The notes beneath the pieces are model-generated. The model had not been told where the DNA came from. It saw only the letters and a program-made list of their open reading frames with translations, and searched no databases. A stretch of 64,000 nt of DNA. Origin: Dehalococcoidia bacterium (lineage in GTDB: Bacteria > Chloroflexota > Dehalococcoidia > Lucifugimonadales > Lucifugimonadaceae). Below, one piece after another: positions 53,774 to 62,971 of this stretch. Position numbers and translations under genes: made by a program. Position 1 is the first letter of the stretch, and each line of letters begins with the position of its first letter. The stretch covers positions 1-64,000 of the forward strand of contig JAJEAU010000003.1 of NCBI GenBank assembly GCA_022824185.1. Direction: 5' to 3'.

Positions 53774-54115
53774 TTAGGGCTGTTCAACGAGGATGGTGAC
53801 TTCGTTGATTAGGGCCGGGATGTTGTTCTGGACGATGTCCCAGATTGTGTGATTGGCTATGTTGTCGTACTCGTGGGCAATTCGGTTTCTCAAACCGATG
53901 ATTGTCTGGTAGCCAGTGATCTTTTCGGCGACAGATCGGTCGTCATTGGCGAGTCTTCTGGTCGCTTCGCCAATGATTTCGAATTGGCGTTCGACTGCGG
54001 AACGCAACATCTCGTCTTCTTCGTATTGGTCGAAAGAAATCTCAGCGGTGTTTTCGATGATGAGATTTGCCGCAACCAGGATGTCTGAGAGATGGGCCCT
54101 GATTTCAGGTCTCAT
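53774..54115 (-). CDS. hepT: HepT-like HEPN toxin (DUF86)
   Basis: 113 residues with an intact catalytic motif IGLRNRIAHEYDNI (RNx3HxY), unlike the gene at 4899. The N-terminus RPEIRAHLSDILVAANLIIE and AVERQFEIIGEATRRL are typical. Predicted RNase toxin whose HxY Tyr is the AMPylation site in MntA/HepT. The start overlaps by 11 bases the end of the upstream fusion that carries the MNT antitoxin domain. Confidence 0.88.
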   Translation of the reverse strand: MRPEIRAHLSDILVAANLIIENTAEISFDQYEEDEMLRSAVERQFEIIGEATRRLANDDRSVAEKITGYQTIIGLRNRIAHEYDNIANHTIWDIVQNNIPALINEVTILVEQP

Positions 54116-54791
54116 AAATCGGTTCTCGGGTCTGATCCACCTCGTCTCGGAAGTAAGGATTTTGGATGGCGGAGTCGTCGACTAGGTCTACGGATCGTCC
54201 GAACAAGGCTTGGAGTTCTTCGGTTAGTTGGGATCGGGTTTCAAACCTTTGGCCCACCGGGGAGTCGTCGAACCGGACAAGGAAATCGATGTCGCTCTCG
54301 TCAGGGTGAAAGTCGCCGTTGACTGCGGAGCCGAAGACATCTAATCGCTTCACGTGGTGGCGTCTGCAAAGGTTGGCGATCTGTCGCTTGCGGTTGGCTA
54401 CTAACGGGATGATTTCTCGAGGCTGTGATTTTGTGTGTGCGGGCTCGTCATCGGATTCCTGTTTGAGTACGGCGGTCGCTTCCTCGAGTAACTTGGGCAA
54501 TTTGTCTTGAACGAATTCCCAGACCTCGCGTTCTTCCACGATGTCATAAGGTTCCAGCGTTTTGCCCCAGCCGAGGGTACAGCCGTAGCCTCCGATGCGT
54601 CTGGCAGCAGGGTCGTCGTCAGCTACCAAGCTCGCCAACGCGCCGCCGATCTTATTGATCTGGCGTTCGACGGCGGACTTCAAGATCCGATCGGTGACAT
54701 AGTCACTAAAAACCTTGCCCTCGGTGAACCGCAAGGTGGCCCGGGCGGCTTTTTCGACCTCCCAGACGTGCATTTTGTAGTTGCGGGGCAT
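54105..54791 (-). CDS. Fusion of a degenerate HEPN domain and an MNT nucleotidyltransferase antitoxin
   Basis: 228 residues. Residues 1-110 follow the HepT layout (KMHVWEVEKAARATLRFTEG, LKSAVERQINKIGGALASLV), but the active site is GWGKTLEPYDIV where the toxin next door has GLRNRIAHEYDNI. Arg, Asn and His are lost while Tyr-Asp remain. Residues about 125-228 are an MNT domain with VFGSAVNGDFHPDESDIDFLVRF. The following gene is an intact HepT, overlapping by 11 bases. Most likely an antitoxin whose own pseudo-HEPN part helps hold the toxin. An MNT gene that captured a mutated hepT copy would explain it. Confidence 0.8.
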   Translation of the reverse strand: MPRNYKMHVWEVEKAARATLRFTEGKVFSDYVTDRILKSAVERQINKIGGALASLVADDDPAARRIGGYGCTLGWGKTLEPYDIVEEREVWEFVQDKLPKLLEEATAVLKQESDDEPAHTKSQPREIIPLVANRKRQIANLCRRHHVKRLDVFGSAVNGDFHPDESDIDFLVRFDDSPVGQRFETRSQLTEELQALFGRSVDLVDDSAIQNPYFRDEVDQTREPIYET

Positions 54792-54913
54792 GGATGGTAT
54801 CCCAAGGCTGATCGCTTAAGTGTTGAGTGATCGTAATGGGAGTGGATGATTGTGGTTTTTTAGGATAGCGCACCAACAATCAGGGCCGACGATGCATTAG
54901 ACGCTCCCCCCCC

Positions 54914-56122
54914 TCAAACATCCAACTCCCGTCGCGCTTCCTCAACACTCATAATCCCAGCCCCCACCAACGTCGACAACCGAGCCGCCCTCTCCGACTG
55001 CGACTCCTGAATCGCCTCGACATCCGACAGGTTGAACCGAGCATGCAACTCGCCCGGGAACTCCGAGAAGTGCGGTGCCAGCCGGTGGTTGATCCCATCC
55101 TCCAGCATCTTCAACTCGGGGATGATCGTGTTGCGCCACAAGAACTGCTCCATCGTGCGAACATTCGCCAGCGTCGCGTCTTCGAACTCCGATAGAAATA
55201 CCTTGGGAACCCCGAAGGCACGCGACACCTCCTCGACCGACCAACGCAACGCAGTAAGGAACTCCGCCGGCGACTGATGCGCTCCCAACCGCTTCATGTC
55301 CATGCCGGAACCCAGGAATATCGGCTTCGACGCCCTGTCCGGGTCGGACAGTCGCGCGTCCCATTGGTCCATCAACTGGTCTATCTCCGCCCGGTCAAAC
55401 GCCGACTCGAAGGTCACAACAACGTCGGATGGCAACGACGAGTTGACGTAGAACCGACGATTGAAGCCCAAAGCCTCGGACCCCATGTCCACCGCCGCAC
55501 GCGCAGGTGTCATCGACGAGAATCCCGCCAGACTCTGCATCGGGTTGAACCGACGGAACCACAGCATCTCCTCAGGAAGATACGCCACGCGCCCATCCGC
55601 AGACTCGTGGACGAATCCCCGAACGTCGCGATCGTCGTCACCTCACACTACCCGCACTTCCGTCGGACGTATCGGCCACATCTCGTACGGCACTCCGTCG
55701 CCGTCCCGACTCAGACCCACGAATGCCGATCCCCAAAGCGATAGCCGACCCTCGATAGACCTCAACATCTGACCTCCGTCCCAAGTATCGTTGGGGCGGT
55801 CCAGCAAACGCTGCATCGGATGATCAACACCCACCAGCTCCGGTTCGGCATCCGGCGTCCGTCGCCGCCATACCTCCAACGGCGGACGACTGATCGCCTC
55901 AGCGAGGACCCTCACCGCCGCGTGAACCGCGCTCGAGCTCGCATAGTAGTCCTCATGATTCGTCGCCGACCAGTCGATGCCGCCTCCCGTTACAAGCGGT
56001 ATCGAGAGCCAGTCGTTCAGTCGACGAGACGAATAGCCCCGTCGCCGGTACTCCTCAATCTCGCCGCCATCGCGCCGCCGCCAAAACGGCATACTCACGG
56101 CGCGTCCAATCTCCTTCAACAT
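54914..56122 (-). pseudogene. HK97-type phage portal protein with an in-frame stop
   Basis: Two in-frame halves: 55643-56122 (GGGIDWSATNHEDYYASSSA, then VHAAVRVLAEAISRPPLEVW and MWPIRPTEVRVV) and 54914-55588 with 18 codons between (GDDDRDVRGFVHESADGR), separated by a TGA at 55643-55645. Read through: 402 residues, a normal HK97 portal. Features: AEAISRPPLEVWRR, GFSSMTPARAAVDMGSEA, SRAFGVPKVFLSEFEDATLANV and FLWRNTIIPELKMLEDGIN. The portal is the ring through which DNA enters the head. It is last in the cassette. Confidence 0.85.
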
Positions 56123-56201
56123 TGTTCAATTCCTTCCGTGTCTACTCGCCACTTCGTGCGAGTTCCCTTTCACTTTCGACGCGAGAGAGGTGTGCTTTCG
56201 G

Positions 56202-56474
56202 TCACACCCCCGCTATCGAACTCAGCGCGAAACCAACGATCGCCAAGACCTCGCCGCCAACCAGCACCATCAACCATCGGATGTTGATCTCGATGCCTCG
56301 GAGCCGGGCGTCATGGTCTTCCTCGACCGTCCGTCGCAGACGCTTGACCTGATCGAGCAGATCCTTGTCTTCGCCTTCTGCTGAGCGGCCCCGAACCCCT
56401 TTGCGGTGCTTCTTGCGGCCAAAACCAGCCAGATCCTCAAGATCCATCTCCAGCAATACTTCGCGTGGATCCAT
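56202..56474 (-). CDS. Small coiled-coil plus membrane-helix protein of the phage cassette
   Basis: 90 residues: a charged middle (KDLLDQVKRLRRTVEEDHDARLRGIE) likely to form a coiled coil and a C-terminal membrane helix INIRWLMVLVGGEVLAIVGFALSSI. The layout resembles XhlA/holin-associated proteins. Position between connector and portal genes is unusual. Function unproven. Confidence 0.5.
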   Translation of the reverse strand: MDPREVLLEMDLEDLAGFGRKKHRKGVRGRSAEGEDKDLLDQVKRLRRTVEEDHDARLRGIEINIRWLMVLVGGEVLAIVGFALSSIAGV

Positions 56475-56501
56475 ATGTCGTAAACCTCCGTCCCCGTCAT
56501 C

Positions 56502-57353
56502 TCAGATCGACAACCGCCGGTATGGGCCAAGCAGTTGCTGCACGTCGTTCGACGGGTCATAAATGGAACGTGACGCGCCGGCGGCAACATCGTCCGACCT
56601 CGCCACTCCGTCACGACGACGCCATCGATCTACCGCCGTCAGCAACGTCGACTCGACAACCTCCGCCGGAAACTGCAACGCCTTGAGCAGCGACCCATCG
56701 AGGTGCTCCGCGGCAACCGTACCGTTGATCCCGCGCTCCACCGTAACCACCGACGCACCCACAGACCGAATGAACATCTGCTCGTCATCCACGAAGATCG
56801 TCTGACCGGCCAACATGTGCCGAGCGTCGTCCACCTTTATCGACCTCGAAGCCTTGGTGACCGACGTGCCGCTGTCGTCGGTATACCCGTCAAGCGACAC
56901 GGTGTGAGAACGATATCCCCACCTGCCAGTCACCTTGACCGCCGCTCGTCCCAGCGGAAAGCACGCACCGCTGCGCCTGCTTTTGATGCGAATCACCCGG
57001 TGCGGAACGCCATGCTGAGACGTCGGATCGCTGTCCAACGGATACAGGATCATATCGGTCAACCCGCGCGTCTTCTCATACGCGCCGTCCCTATCGTGAT
57101 CCTCCGCCAACTCCGTGATCTCGATCAGATCGTCGACATGAACCGCCAACCGCTCCCGCACGTCATACCGCTTCGATTCAGTGCTCACGTAGAAGTTCCG
57201 GTTGCAGTAGCCATCGACCACCCGGCTGGCCACATCCAACAGATGCCACAGAACAACGTCGTGCGTCGTGTCCGTGATCCCAAGCCGACGCTTCAAATCC
57301 GTCGGCGTCGCATACAGATTCAGCACCCCAACAGGCGCTTCCATATCTGCCAT
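56502..57353 (-). CDS. Phage head-tail connector (gp6-like) protein
   Basis: 283 residues; AAAGGAGAAATTTAG precedes the ATG. N-terminal TDLKRRLGITDTTHDVVLWHLLDVASRVVDGYCNRNFYV is the gp6-like adaptor pattern. The middle part with YTDDSGTSVTKASRSIKVDD is an inserted beta-domain also seen in larger connectors. The protein should sit between portal and tail. Intact, unlike the flanking capsid and portal genes. Confidence 0.7.
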   Translation of the reverse strand: MADMEAPVGVLNLYATPTDLKRRLGITDTTHDVVLWHLLDVASRVVDGYCNRNFYVSTESKRYDVRERLAVHVDDLIEITELAEDHDRDGAYEKTRGLTDMILYPLDSDPTSQHGVPHRVIRIKSRRSGACFPLGRAAVKVTGRWGYRSHTVSLDGYTDDSGTSVTKASRSIKVDDARHMLAGQTIFVDDEQMFIRSVGASVVTVERGINGTVAAEHLDGSLLKALQFPAEVVESTLLTAVDRWRRRDGVARSDDVAAGASRSIYDPSNDVQQLLGPYRRLSI

Positions 57354-57424
57354 TTCTAAATTTCTCCTTTACCTAATGGCGACCCTCACGGTCGCCTACC
57401 GTCGCTAAGTGCGAGACCGGGAAG

Positions 57425-57518
57425 GCTCCCCTCTCCCCTCGTTCCTACCTCCCCCTTTCAAAGGGGGAGATTAAGAGGGGGTTCCGGGTGAGGGTGACCG
57501 AGGGGACAAAAGGGCGGG
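57425..57518. repeat. Dispersed GGGTGAGGGTGACCG repeat, copy 2 (variant)
   Basis: CCCCTCTCCCCTCGTTCC...TACCTCCCCCTTTCAAAGGGGGAGATTAAG followed by GGGTGAGGGTGACCGAGGGGACAAAAGGGCGGGG; the last 34 bases match the copy at 59022-59085. It lies between connector and capsid genes. Confidence 0.65.
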
Positions 57519-57621
57519 GCACCGCAGATGCATACCAACCCAGATCTGCTTCCTACCTTGCTAACCTTCGCTTTGCAAGGAAATCAACAGGTCGCTTCCT
57601 CGATCACCCCCTCACCCCATC

Positions 57622-58925
57622 TCACGTGTGCGAGATGTTGTAGACCAGCGCCGTGTGCGTCGCACTCGTCCTGGCTCCGGTCCGCTCCGCGAAGCCCAAT
57701 CGCAGACTCACAACCATCACGTTCTGACGCTTCTGGATGTCACGTTGCGTCTCGATCATCAGGCTCCGACGGAAACCCACGCGCCACTGGCTCGTGTTCA
57801 CCGCCAAGATCCGACCACGGTCAGTGGTATTCCCGCCATCCGTGACCTTCCCGTCCGCCTCAGCCAGACGCATCTGGCCGCTCACGATCAACGGATGACC
57901 GTAGATCGAACCGAGCTGACCATTCAGAATCGTCGCATTCGGACCCAGCTTGTCGACCGTCTCCACCGACGAAAGCCCCAGGCTCGAAGTGAACGTCGCG
58001 AAATCGGTGATGAACACCGTCTCCGACTGACTCGTCCCATACTTCCCGAGCTTCTTCAACAGGTTCAGATACGCGGAAGCCGCAACTGTGTTCGCTTGCG
58101 ATATCCCCTGAGCCGTGTTGTCGATCAGCGGGAGATGAATCAGCCCGTCGAAACCGATCAAGAAGTGCGCCATGCCCGCAGTCGATGTCGTCAACGTGGC
58201 ACCATCCGCATTGATGTTGTTCTGCGTCGTCTTGTCGGCATTCAGCAGAACGTCATCAATCACCTCCGACGCGTTCCGAATCAACGTCCGCCGAACCTCC
58301 GGCAGCACCGCAAACACCGCATCTTCATCCAGCGTCAGCGACCACGGAACCTCCGCAACCAGCTCATGCGCCGTCAAAGTCTGCTTCGCAGTCTTCGGAG
58401 TGCTCGCCGTCCCGGCCGTGTTCTCCGCCCCGGGATACCAGTTCACATCACCAAGCTGCAGAGGGATGTCAACCGGATTCGTCGGCATGAGATCCGATTG
58501 AACAGGCTCGCCACACGCGTCTCATGGTGCACATCGTCCCAAAGCCGAGTAGCAATCCCCGTCGGCACGATCTCATCGCCCTTACCCGCGGTGGTGCTGT
58601 CCATCGCAGTCTTCAGGCGGATGTCCCAATCGCGGACCGACTCCGGACCAACCTGCGACTCCGCAGCGCGCTGAACGCTCCACATGATCGCCAGATCCAG
58701 CTGATCGCAACCAGCATAAGGACCCGACTTCACCACACCGGCGTCGCCCGATCCATCCAACAGACCCGACCGGCGATACTCCTGCTGCTCCTTCGTCAGC
58801 GCTTCTATCGCCTTCCTTAGCCGAACACGCTCATCGTGCACCGGCTCAACATGTTCCTTCACGAACGTCGAAACGTCCGCCAGCTCCTTCTTAAGAAGCA
58901 CCATTTCTCTAGTTGTCTCAGGCAT
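57622..58925 (-). pseudogene. HK97-type major capsid protein, frameshifted
   Basis: AAAGGAGAAGGCTTAG precedes the ATG at 58925. The N-terminal scaffold/delta part (LLKKELADVSTFVKEHVEPVHDERVRLRKAIEAL) and the capsid start (GDEIVPTGIATRLWDDVHHETRVASLFNRIS) are in one frame. At about 58487 the frame is lost: after NRIS the sequence TCATGCCG continues in frame +1 as MPTNPVDIPLQLGDVNWYPG and runs to 57622 with FAERTGARTSATHTALVY. One base is missing. Rejoined, it is about 435 residues, a normal HK97-type capsid protein. A separate restart at ATG 58488 would give only the second part. Confidence 0.85.
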
Positions 58926-59021
58926 CTAAGCCTTCTCCTTTTCTCTGTTAAGTTTTCTCTTCGGCTTTCAGGCTGGCTAGCCCAGAACCATCCAGCCAAA
59001 CGTTGTTGGTGCGGTAGGAAT

Positions 59022-59085
59022 CCCCTCTCCCGCTCGGCGGGAGAGGGTCAGGGTGAGGGTGACCGGGGGGACAAAAGGGCGGGGA
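59022..59085. repeat. Dispersed CCTCTCCCGC hairpin repeat, copy 3 (inverted)
   Basis: CCTCTCCCGC-TCG-GCGGGAGAGG hairpin at about 59024-59046, followed by GTCAGGGTGAGGGTGACCGG and GGGGACAAAAGGGCGGGG. It is the reverse complement layout of the copy at 590-655. It sits between capsid and protease genes. Confidence 0.7.
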
Positions 59086-59144
59086 ACCCCAAACATCCAC
59101 CAACCGATCCTCCAACCCCATACCAACCCTCAACCGACCTCAAC

Positions 59145-59822
59145 TCACAACTCACCCATCCCAACAACCGCGCCCCACAGTCGCCTAGTCACCTCACGCA
59201 TCTCCAAGAACTCCGTCACACTCGTTTTAGCCTCATCTGCACCACTTCGAGCCAACGCACTTGAATGCATCGGCACCGGCACAGCGCTGATCTCCAACAA
59301 TTCTTGACGTTTGTACAGGTAGCCACGCCGACCATTCGACGCCTGCCGCATCTCCGTAACCAACGGGATGAAACCTACCGATACTCCTCTCATGAAACCC
59401 TCGGAGTACAGCTCCGCAACCTGCCCCGCAAACGCCGTAGGAGCGAACTCCACCTGCGCTTTCAGAGCACCACCTTCAACCCAGACACGAGAAGCCTTCC
59501 CTATCGGCGGCAACGACCTGTCGTGCGCCCACAGAAAAACCGGATTCCGACGGAACCCATCAAGCTCCCAACCGCCCGGATCGATCACATCCCCTTTGCG
59601 ATCCTCACTTCCAACCGCCGCCGTGATCACCAGACTCCGACGCCTCCCGCCGTCGTCCGCATCACCATCACACCCCTCTTCACCCCGCACAACACCCCCA
59701 TCCTCACCACTCACATCCGACACCCCAGCACCGAACCACTTGACGACCACCTCGCCAACCTGTTCCGGCTTCTCAGCCACATCCGCAGCATCCCTGCCAA
59801 CGAAATCGCTCACGCGCATCAT
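59145..59822 (-). CDS. HK97-type phage prohead protease
   Basis: 225 residues starting MMRVSDFVGRD. Catalytic core of family S78: DRKGDVIDPGGWELDGFRRNPVFLWAHDRSLPPIGKA provides the His; YSEGFMRGVSVGFIPL and LEISAVPVPMHSSALA provide the Ser region (SAVPVP). It trims capsid N-terminal domains and itself during head assembly. The N-terminal 70 residues are an unusual acidic and Gly-rich extension. First gene of the cassette in the direction of transcription. Confidence 0.85.
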   Translation of the reverse strand: MMRVSDFVGRDAADVAEKPEQVGEVVVKWFGAGVSDVSGEDGGVVRGEEGCDGDADDGGRRRSLVITAAVGSEDRKGDVIDPGGWELDGFRRNPVFLWAHDRSLPPIGKASRVWVEGGALKAQVEFAPTAFAGQVAELYSEGFMRGVSVGFIPLVTEMRQASNGRRGYLYKRQELLEISAVPVPMHSSALARSGADEAKTSVTEFLEMREVTRRLWGAVVGMGEL

Positions 59823-60217
59823 CTCTGCTTCTGCTCCTCTACATCGCCGCCTCAACGAAGCAGCACTACAGTCACAATCGTTCTAATAGCAATCATGCAC
59901 TAATAAATGCCAAGAGTCAAGCGAATCATGTCACAAAAATATCAACATACGATTAGTAACCATATTCTCCCATATACCTTGCGAATATCGTCACCACAAT
60001 CCTGCAAACAAGAGCCAACCCGCCGATCCCACCCTCAAAACCACGCCTTCAACACACCCGCACAACACCATCCTCACCGCAAAAACTCCAGACTCCGATC
60101 GCCAAAACGACCAAAAACACCCCACACCCTTCAAATCCCAACCCCCTAGTAAAATCAATCCCGTAACCCAATATGTGACGCTCTCAACTCGGAGCCTCCC
60201 CAAGGAGCCAGCCGCCA
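59823..60217. other. Intergenic, AT-rich then CA-rich
   Basis: A strongly AT-rich segment (59885-59990) followed by CA-rich sequence. The ybaB start codon is preceded by AAGGAGCCAGCCGCC. No gene supported. Confidence 0.5.
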
Positions 60218-60538
60218 ATGATGAACCGAAACATGCTTCGCCAAGCCCAAGCGATGCAGAAAAAGATCCAAGAGGTCCAAGAAGAGATCGCACAGGCAAC
60301 AACCGAAGCATCCGCCGGAGGAGGCGCTGTCAAAGCCACCGTCATCGGCGGAACACAAATCGAGTCCATCGAAATCAACCCCGAAGCCTTCGACCACATC
60401 GACCCCGACGACCTCGAAATGATCCAAGACATGGTCACAGCCGCAACAAACCAAGCAATAGAACAATCCCAAGAACTAGCGGCCCAAAAAATGCAATCGA
60501 TTACAGGCGGACTGAATATTCCGGGCCTCAGCTTCTAA
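60218..60538 (+). CDS. ybaB: YbaB/EbfC nucleoid-associated protein
   Basis: 106 residues. Typical: RNMLRQAQAMQKKIQEVQEEIAQ (coiled-coil helix), VKATVIGGTQIESIEINPEAF, DPDDLEMIQDMVTAATNQAIEQSQELAAQKM and a GLNIPGL end. DNA-binding dimer, usually cotranscribed with recR; here recR is 2.4 kb downstream. Confidence 0.95.
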   Translation: MMNRNMLRQAQAMQKKIQEVQEEIAQATTEASAGGGAVKATVIGGTQIESIEINPEAFDHIDPDDLEMIQDMVTAATNQAIEQSQELAAQKMQSITGGLNIPGLSF

Positions 60539-60568
60539 AACAACCCCGTAACCTGCCAATCATTCATC

Positions 60569-62698
60569 TCAATTGCGTGATGATCCAACAGAATGATCTA
60601 TTACCATCCGTGAATCGACCGGCCTTTCAACGGATCTGACTTCCGGCTCTTGTGTTGCTTCTGATAGAACTTCAACCGGTTCCTCAGGCTGAGGCTCCTC
60701 AAGCTCTTGTTGAGGCCGCGATAAGACTCGCGTCCAAAGCGAGCGCATCTGCCTCTTCCATCCCATCCAGACGAGGTAAAACCGCCGTCTGTATCGCGCT
60801 GAGAATATGGCAAGCAGCGCGATCGTTATCAACACGACCAAGATCAACAGCGATGCGATGATCGATATGGTGACCAGCAAGGTTATCAGCCAAGATGTGT
60901 CAGAAGATTCAGACGAGACACCTTGATCGACCGGCAAGCCGTCGCCGGCATCAGTATCGACAGGTCCCTCCTGATCAGGCCCTTGCCCTGCCGGATTGGT
61001 CATCACAACCGCCTCGTCCTCTGAAGGATTAGGTATATCCGGTAAAGATGTGGGCTTAGCGGTCGCCGTTGCCGAAGGAGTAGGCGTGTTTAGCGTCACG
61101 AGCGCAGGCGTGGGAATGACAACAACGGTCGGCGTGGCGGCAATCATGACGACAACCGGAGTAGGGCTTTCCGCTACCTCTTCCTCGACGACGCCTGCTA
61201 GCTCCACTCTCTCGGGAACGGCAGTAGGTGAAGGATCCGCGACGACAGGCGACACCACGACTGCTATCGGGTCTACATGGATAGCCGCGGTGTAACTGAT
61301 CTCTCTGCCGTCCAGGCATTTGGCCTTGATCGTCAACGCCGGAGTACCCGGTTCGATTGCGGTGATTTGCCACGTTGTTTGTCCCGCGGACCCGTGCACT
61401 GGCTCTCCGATCGCCAAACTGCCACTGTGCAACATAAGGCTCCAACCAGATGTCCCTGAAAGACTCGCAGTCAGTACGGAGGTCTCTCCCACTCGTATCA
61501 CCGTATGGGCAAAATCGAGATAAACACCGCAAAATACAGCTGTAGTTGTCGGCGTGGCAACAGCAAACCCGGATTGTTGGTCCAACCCGCTAATTTGCGT
61601 CGGACTGGGCGCTTGCGTCGGCGTCGCAGTAGAAACCGCCGTAGGCGTGTCAGTGGCAACCTTCGTAGGACTCGCAGTCGGAGTAGGAGAGGCGGTGGAA
61701 ACATCGTTAGGAAGCACGATCTGCGTAGCAATCGCCACCTCTGAAGGGATCGCCGTCGGCGTCGCTGTAGCTACCATTCGCGACGGGGTTGATGTTGGCA
61801 AAACGGGAATCCGTGCCCAAGGATTAGACACTGGCGTAAAGGTTGCGGTCGGAGTCCTCTCTCTACGGACCGGATCTGGGGAATCCGGCACCACCACTCC
61901 GGGCTCGGACGATACTAAAATCGATGTCGGAGTAGGAGTCGGAGTAGGCGTGGGCGACGGATCCGGATTATTGATGTCTTCTGTATTTGCAGTATTCTCC
62001 GTATTCAAAGTTGGCGTATTCGTCGGCGTGTGAGTAGCCGTCGCCGTTGGCGTATTGGTGGGTGTAGGTGTCGATGTGAATGTTGGTGCAACCGTAGGCG
62101 TATGAGTAGGCGTGAACGTAGGCGTGTGCGTGGCCGTAGGCGTATTGGTGGGTGTAGGTGTCGATGTGAATGTTGGTGTAACCGTAGGCGTATGAGTAGG
62201 CGTGGGCGTCGCTGTTGGCTCCTTACATAAGGCTCGCTCGGATGTGTGGTACACACTTACTATTGCTCTCCCTTGACCAATCGAATAATTTTGGCTATAA
62301 TTCACCCCTAAGGTGAAATTCGGTCTAGCTCCAATGTCATATGTGTAGTCTCTAGAGCTCCAATTGCTGCCATCCGAGTTAGGCCTTATTGTTGTGACTG
62401 AGAACCTAACTGAATCATTACCTGCCCTAATCGTACGTGAAATGTCGTCAAGTGACACGACCGCATAGTTCCTGCCTACTCCCATTCGTACTGCCAGATC
62501 GCTTGTCAACACTCTGTTGGCTTTCAGCGTGAACCAAGCGGCTTGACCTCCCACTACACAAGGCGTGTCGGCGGTGATCGAAATAGATAGATGCCCGCCG
62601 TCCTGCGCGCCCGCGGAATGTTGGATGAGCAACAGGTGCATCGACGCAACAAGCACCAGAACCACTAGCCCCACCCCGATCCTAGTGCCGCTGTTCAT
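60569..62698 (-). CDS. Large surface protein with TPT-repeat linkers and C-terminal membrane anchor
   Basis: 709 residues from ATG 62698 (upstream starts at 62737 and 62860 are possible). Signal sequence [26 protein letters not shown]. Residues about 35-165 form a beta-rich domain, then long Thr/Pro repeats ([20 protein letters not shown]), a second beta-domain (about 390-480: [20 protein letters not shown]), more linker, and a C-terminal helix [36 protein letters not shown] followed by a basic cytosolic tail. A cell-surface adhesin or stalk is plausible; no catalytic motif. It lies between ybaB and recR, in the opposite direction. Confidence 0.75.
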   Translation of the reverse strand: MNSGTRIGVGLVVLVLVASMHLLLIQHSAGAQDGGHLSISITADTPCVVGGQAAWFTLKANRVLTSDLAVRMGVGRNYAVVSLDDISRTIRAGNDSVRFSVTTIRPNSDGSNWSSRDYTYDIGARPNFTLGVNYSQNYSIGQGRAIVSVYHTSERALCKEPTATPTPTHTPTVTPTFTSTPTPTNTPTATHTPTFTPTHTPTVAPTFTSTPTPTNTPTATATHTPTNTPTLNTENTANTEDINNPDPSPTPTPTPTPTSILVSSEPGVVVPDSPDPVRRERTPTATFTPVSNPWARIPVLPTSTPSRMVATATPTAIPSEVAIATQIVLPNDVSTASPTPTASPTKVATDTPTAVSTATPTQAPSPTQISGLDQQSGFAVATPTTTAVFCGVYLDFAHTVIRVGETSVLTASLSGTSGWSLMLHSGSLAIGEPVHGSAGQTTWQITAIEPGTPALTIKAKCLDGREISYTAAIHVDPIAVVVSPVVADPSPTAVPERVELAGVVEEEVAESPTPVVVMIAATPTVVVIPTPALVTLNTPTPSATATAKPTSLPDIPNPSEDEAVVMTNPAGQGPDQEGPVDTDAGDGLPVDQGVSSESSDTSWLITLLVTISIIASLLILVVLITIALLAIFSARYRRRFYLVWMGWKRQMRSLWTRVLSRPQQELEEPQPEEPVEVLSEATQEPEVRSVERPVDSRMVIDHSVGSSRN
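62028..62215. repeat. Near-identical direct repeats coding the Thr-Pro linker
   Basis: A unit GGCGTATTGGTGGGTGTAGG TGTCGATGTGAATGTTGGTG... occurs at 62046 and again at 62137, about 90 bases apart with only one or two differences. It is prone to slippage, which could change linker length. Confidence 0.75.
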
Positions 62699-62797
62699 GG
62701 ATATGATGATTCTTGCCACGAAGTGATAAATTTCCATGCTCCCAACGCCGGGAGCACTAGCGGGACTCAAAAACTTCCTGCACTTGATTTGAGCACT

Positions 62798-62835
62798 CTC
62801 ATTAGTCCATTTTGCTCTCATTAGTCCATTTTGCT
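62798..62835 (+). repeat. Perfect tandem duplication of 19 bases
   Basis: CTCATTAGTCCATTTTGCT twice in a row, in the region between the surface-protein start and recR. Possibly a doubled regulatory site or a recent slippage. Confidence 0.85.
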
Positions 62836-62971
62836 GAAACTGATCAAGTAAAATCCACATGTTTACCGCGCATCAACCCCGATTCCGTAGGCGAAGACCA
62901 CACCTCAAGCCTCCCTTGGCTACTCAATCACCCGCAAATACTCCAACCTAGCCACCATTACAATCTCCCCC

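Noticed and set aside
1481-55645. Stop-codon reassignment as explanation for the in-frame stops
   Set aside because: TAA, TAG and TGA are all involved, they replace different residues (Tyr, Glu, Arg), and the intact genes use all three as normal ends.
57628-58674. 348-aa plus-strand ORF
   Set aside because: Antisense to the capsid gene, very Arg-rich, no domain.
62028-62215. Array of repeats as a CRISPR or origin iteron
   Set aside because: The repeats are in frame inside the Thr-Pro linker of the surface protein and translate to TPT units.
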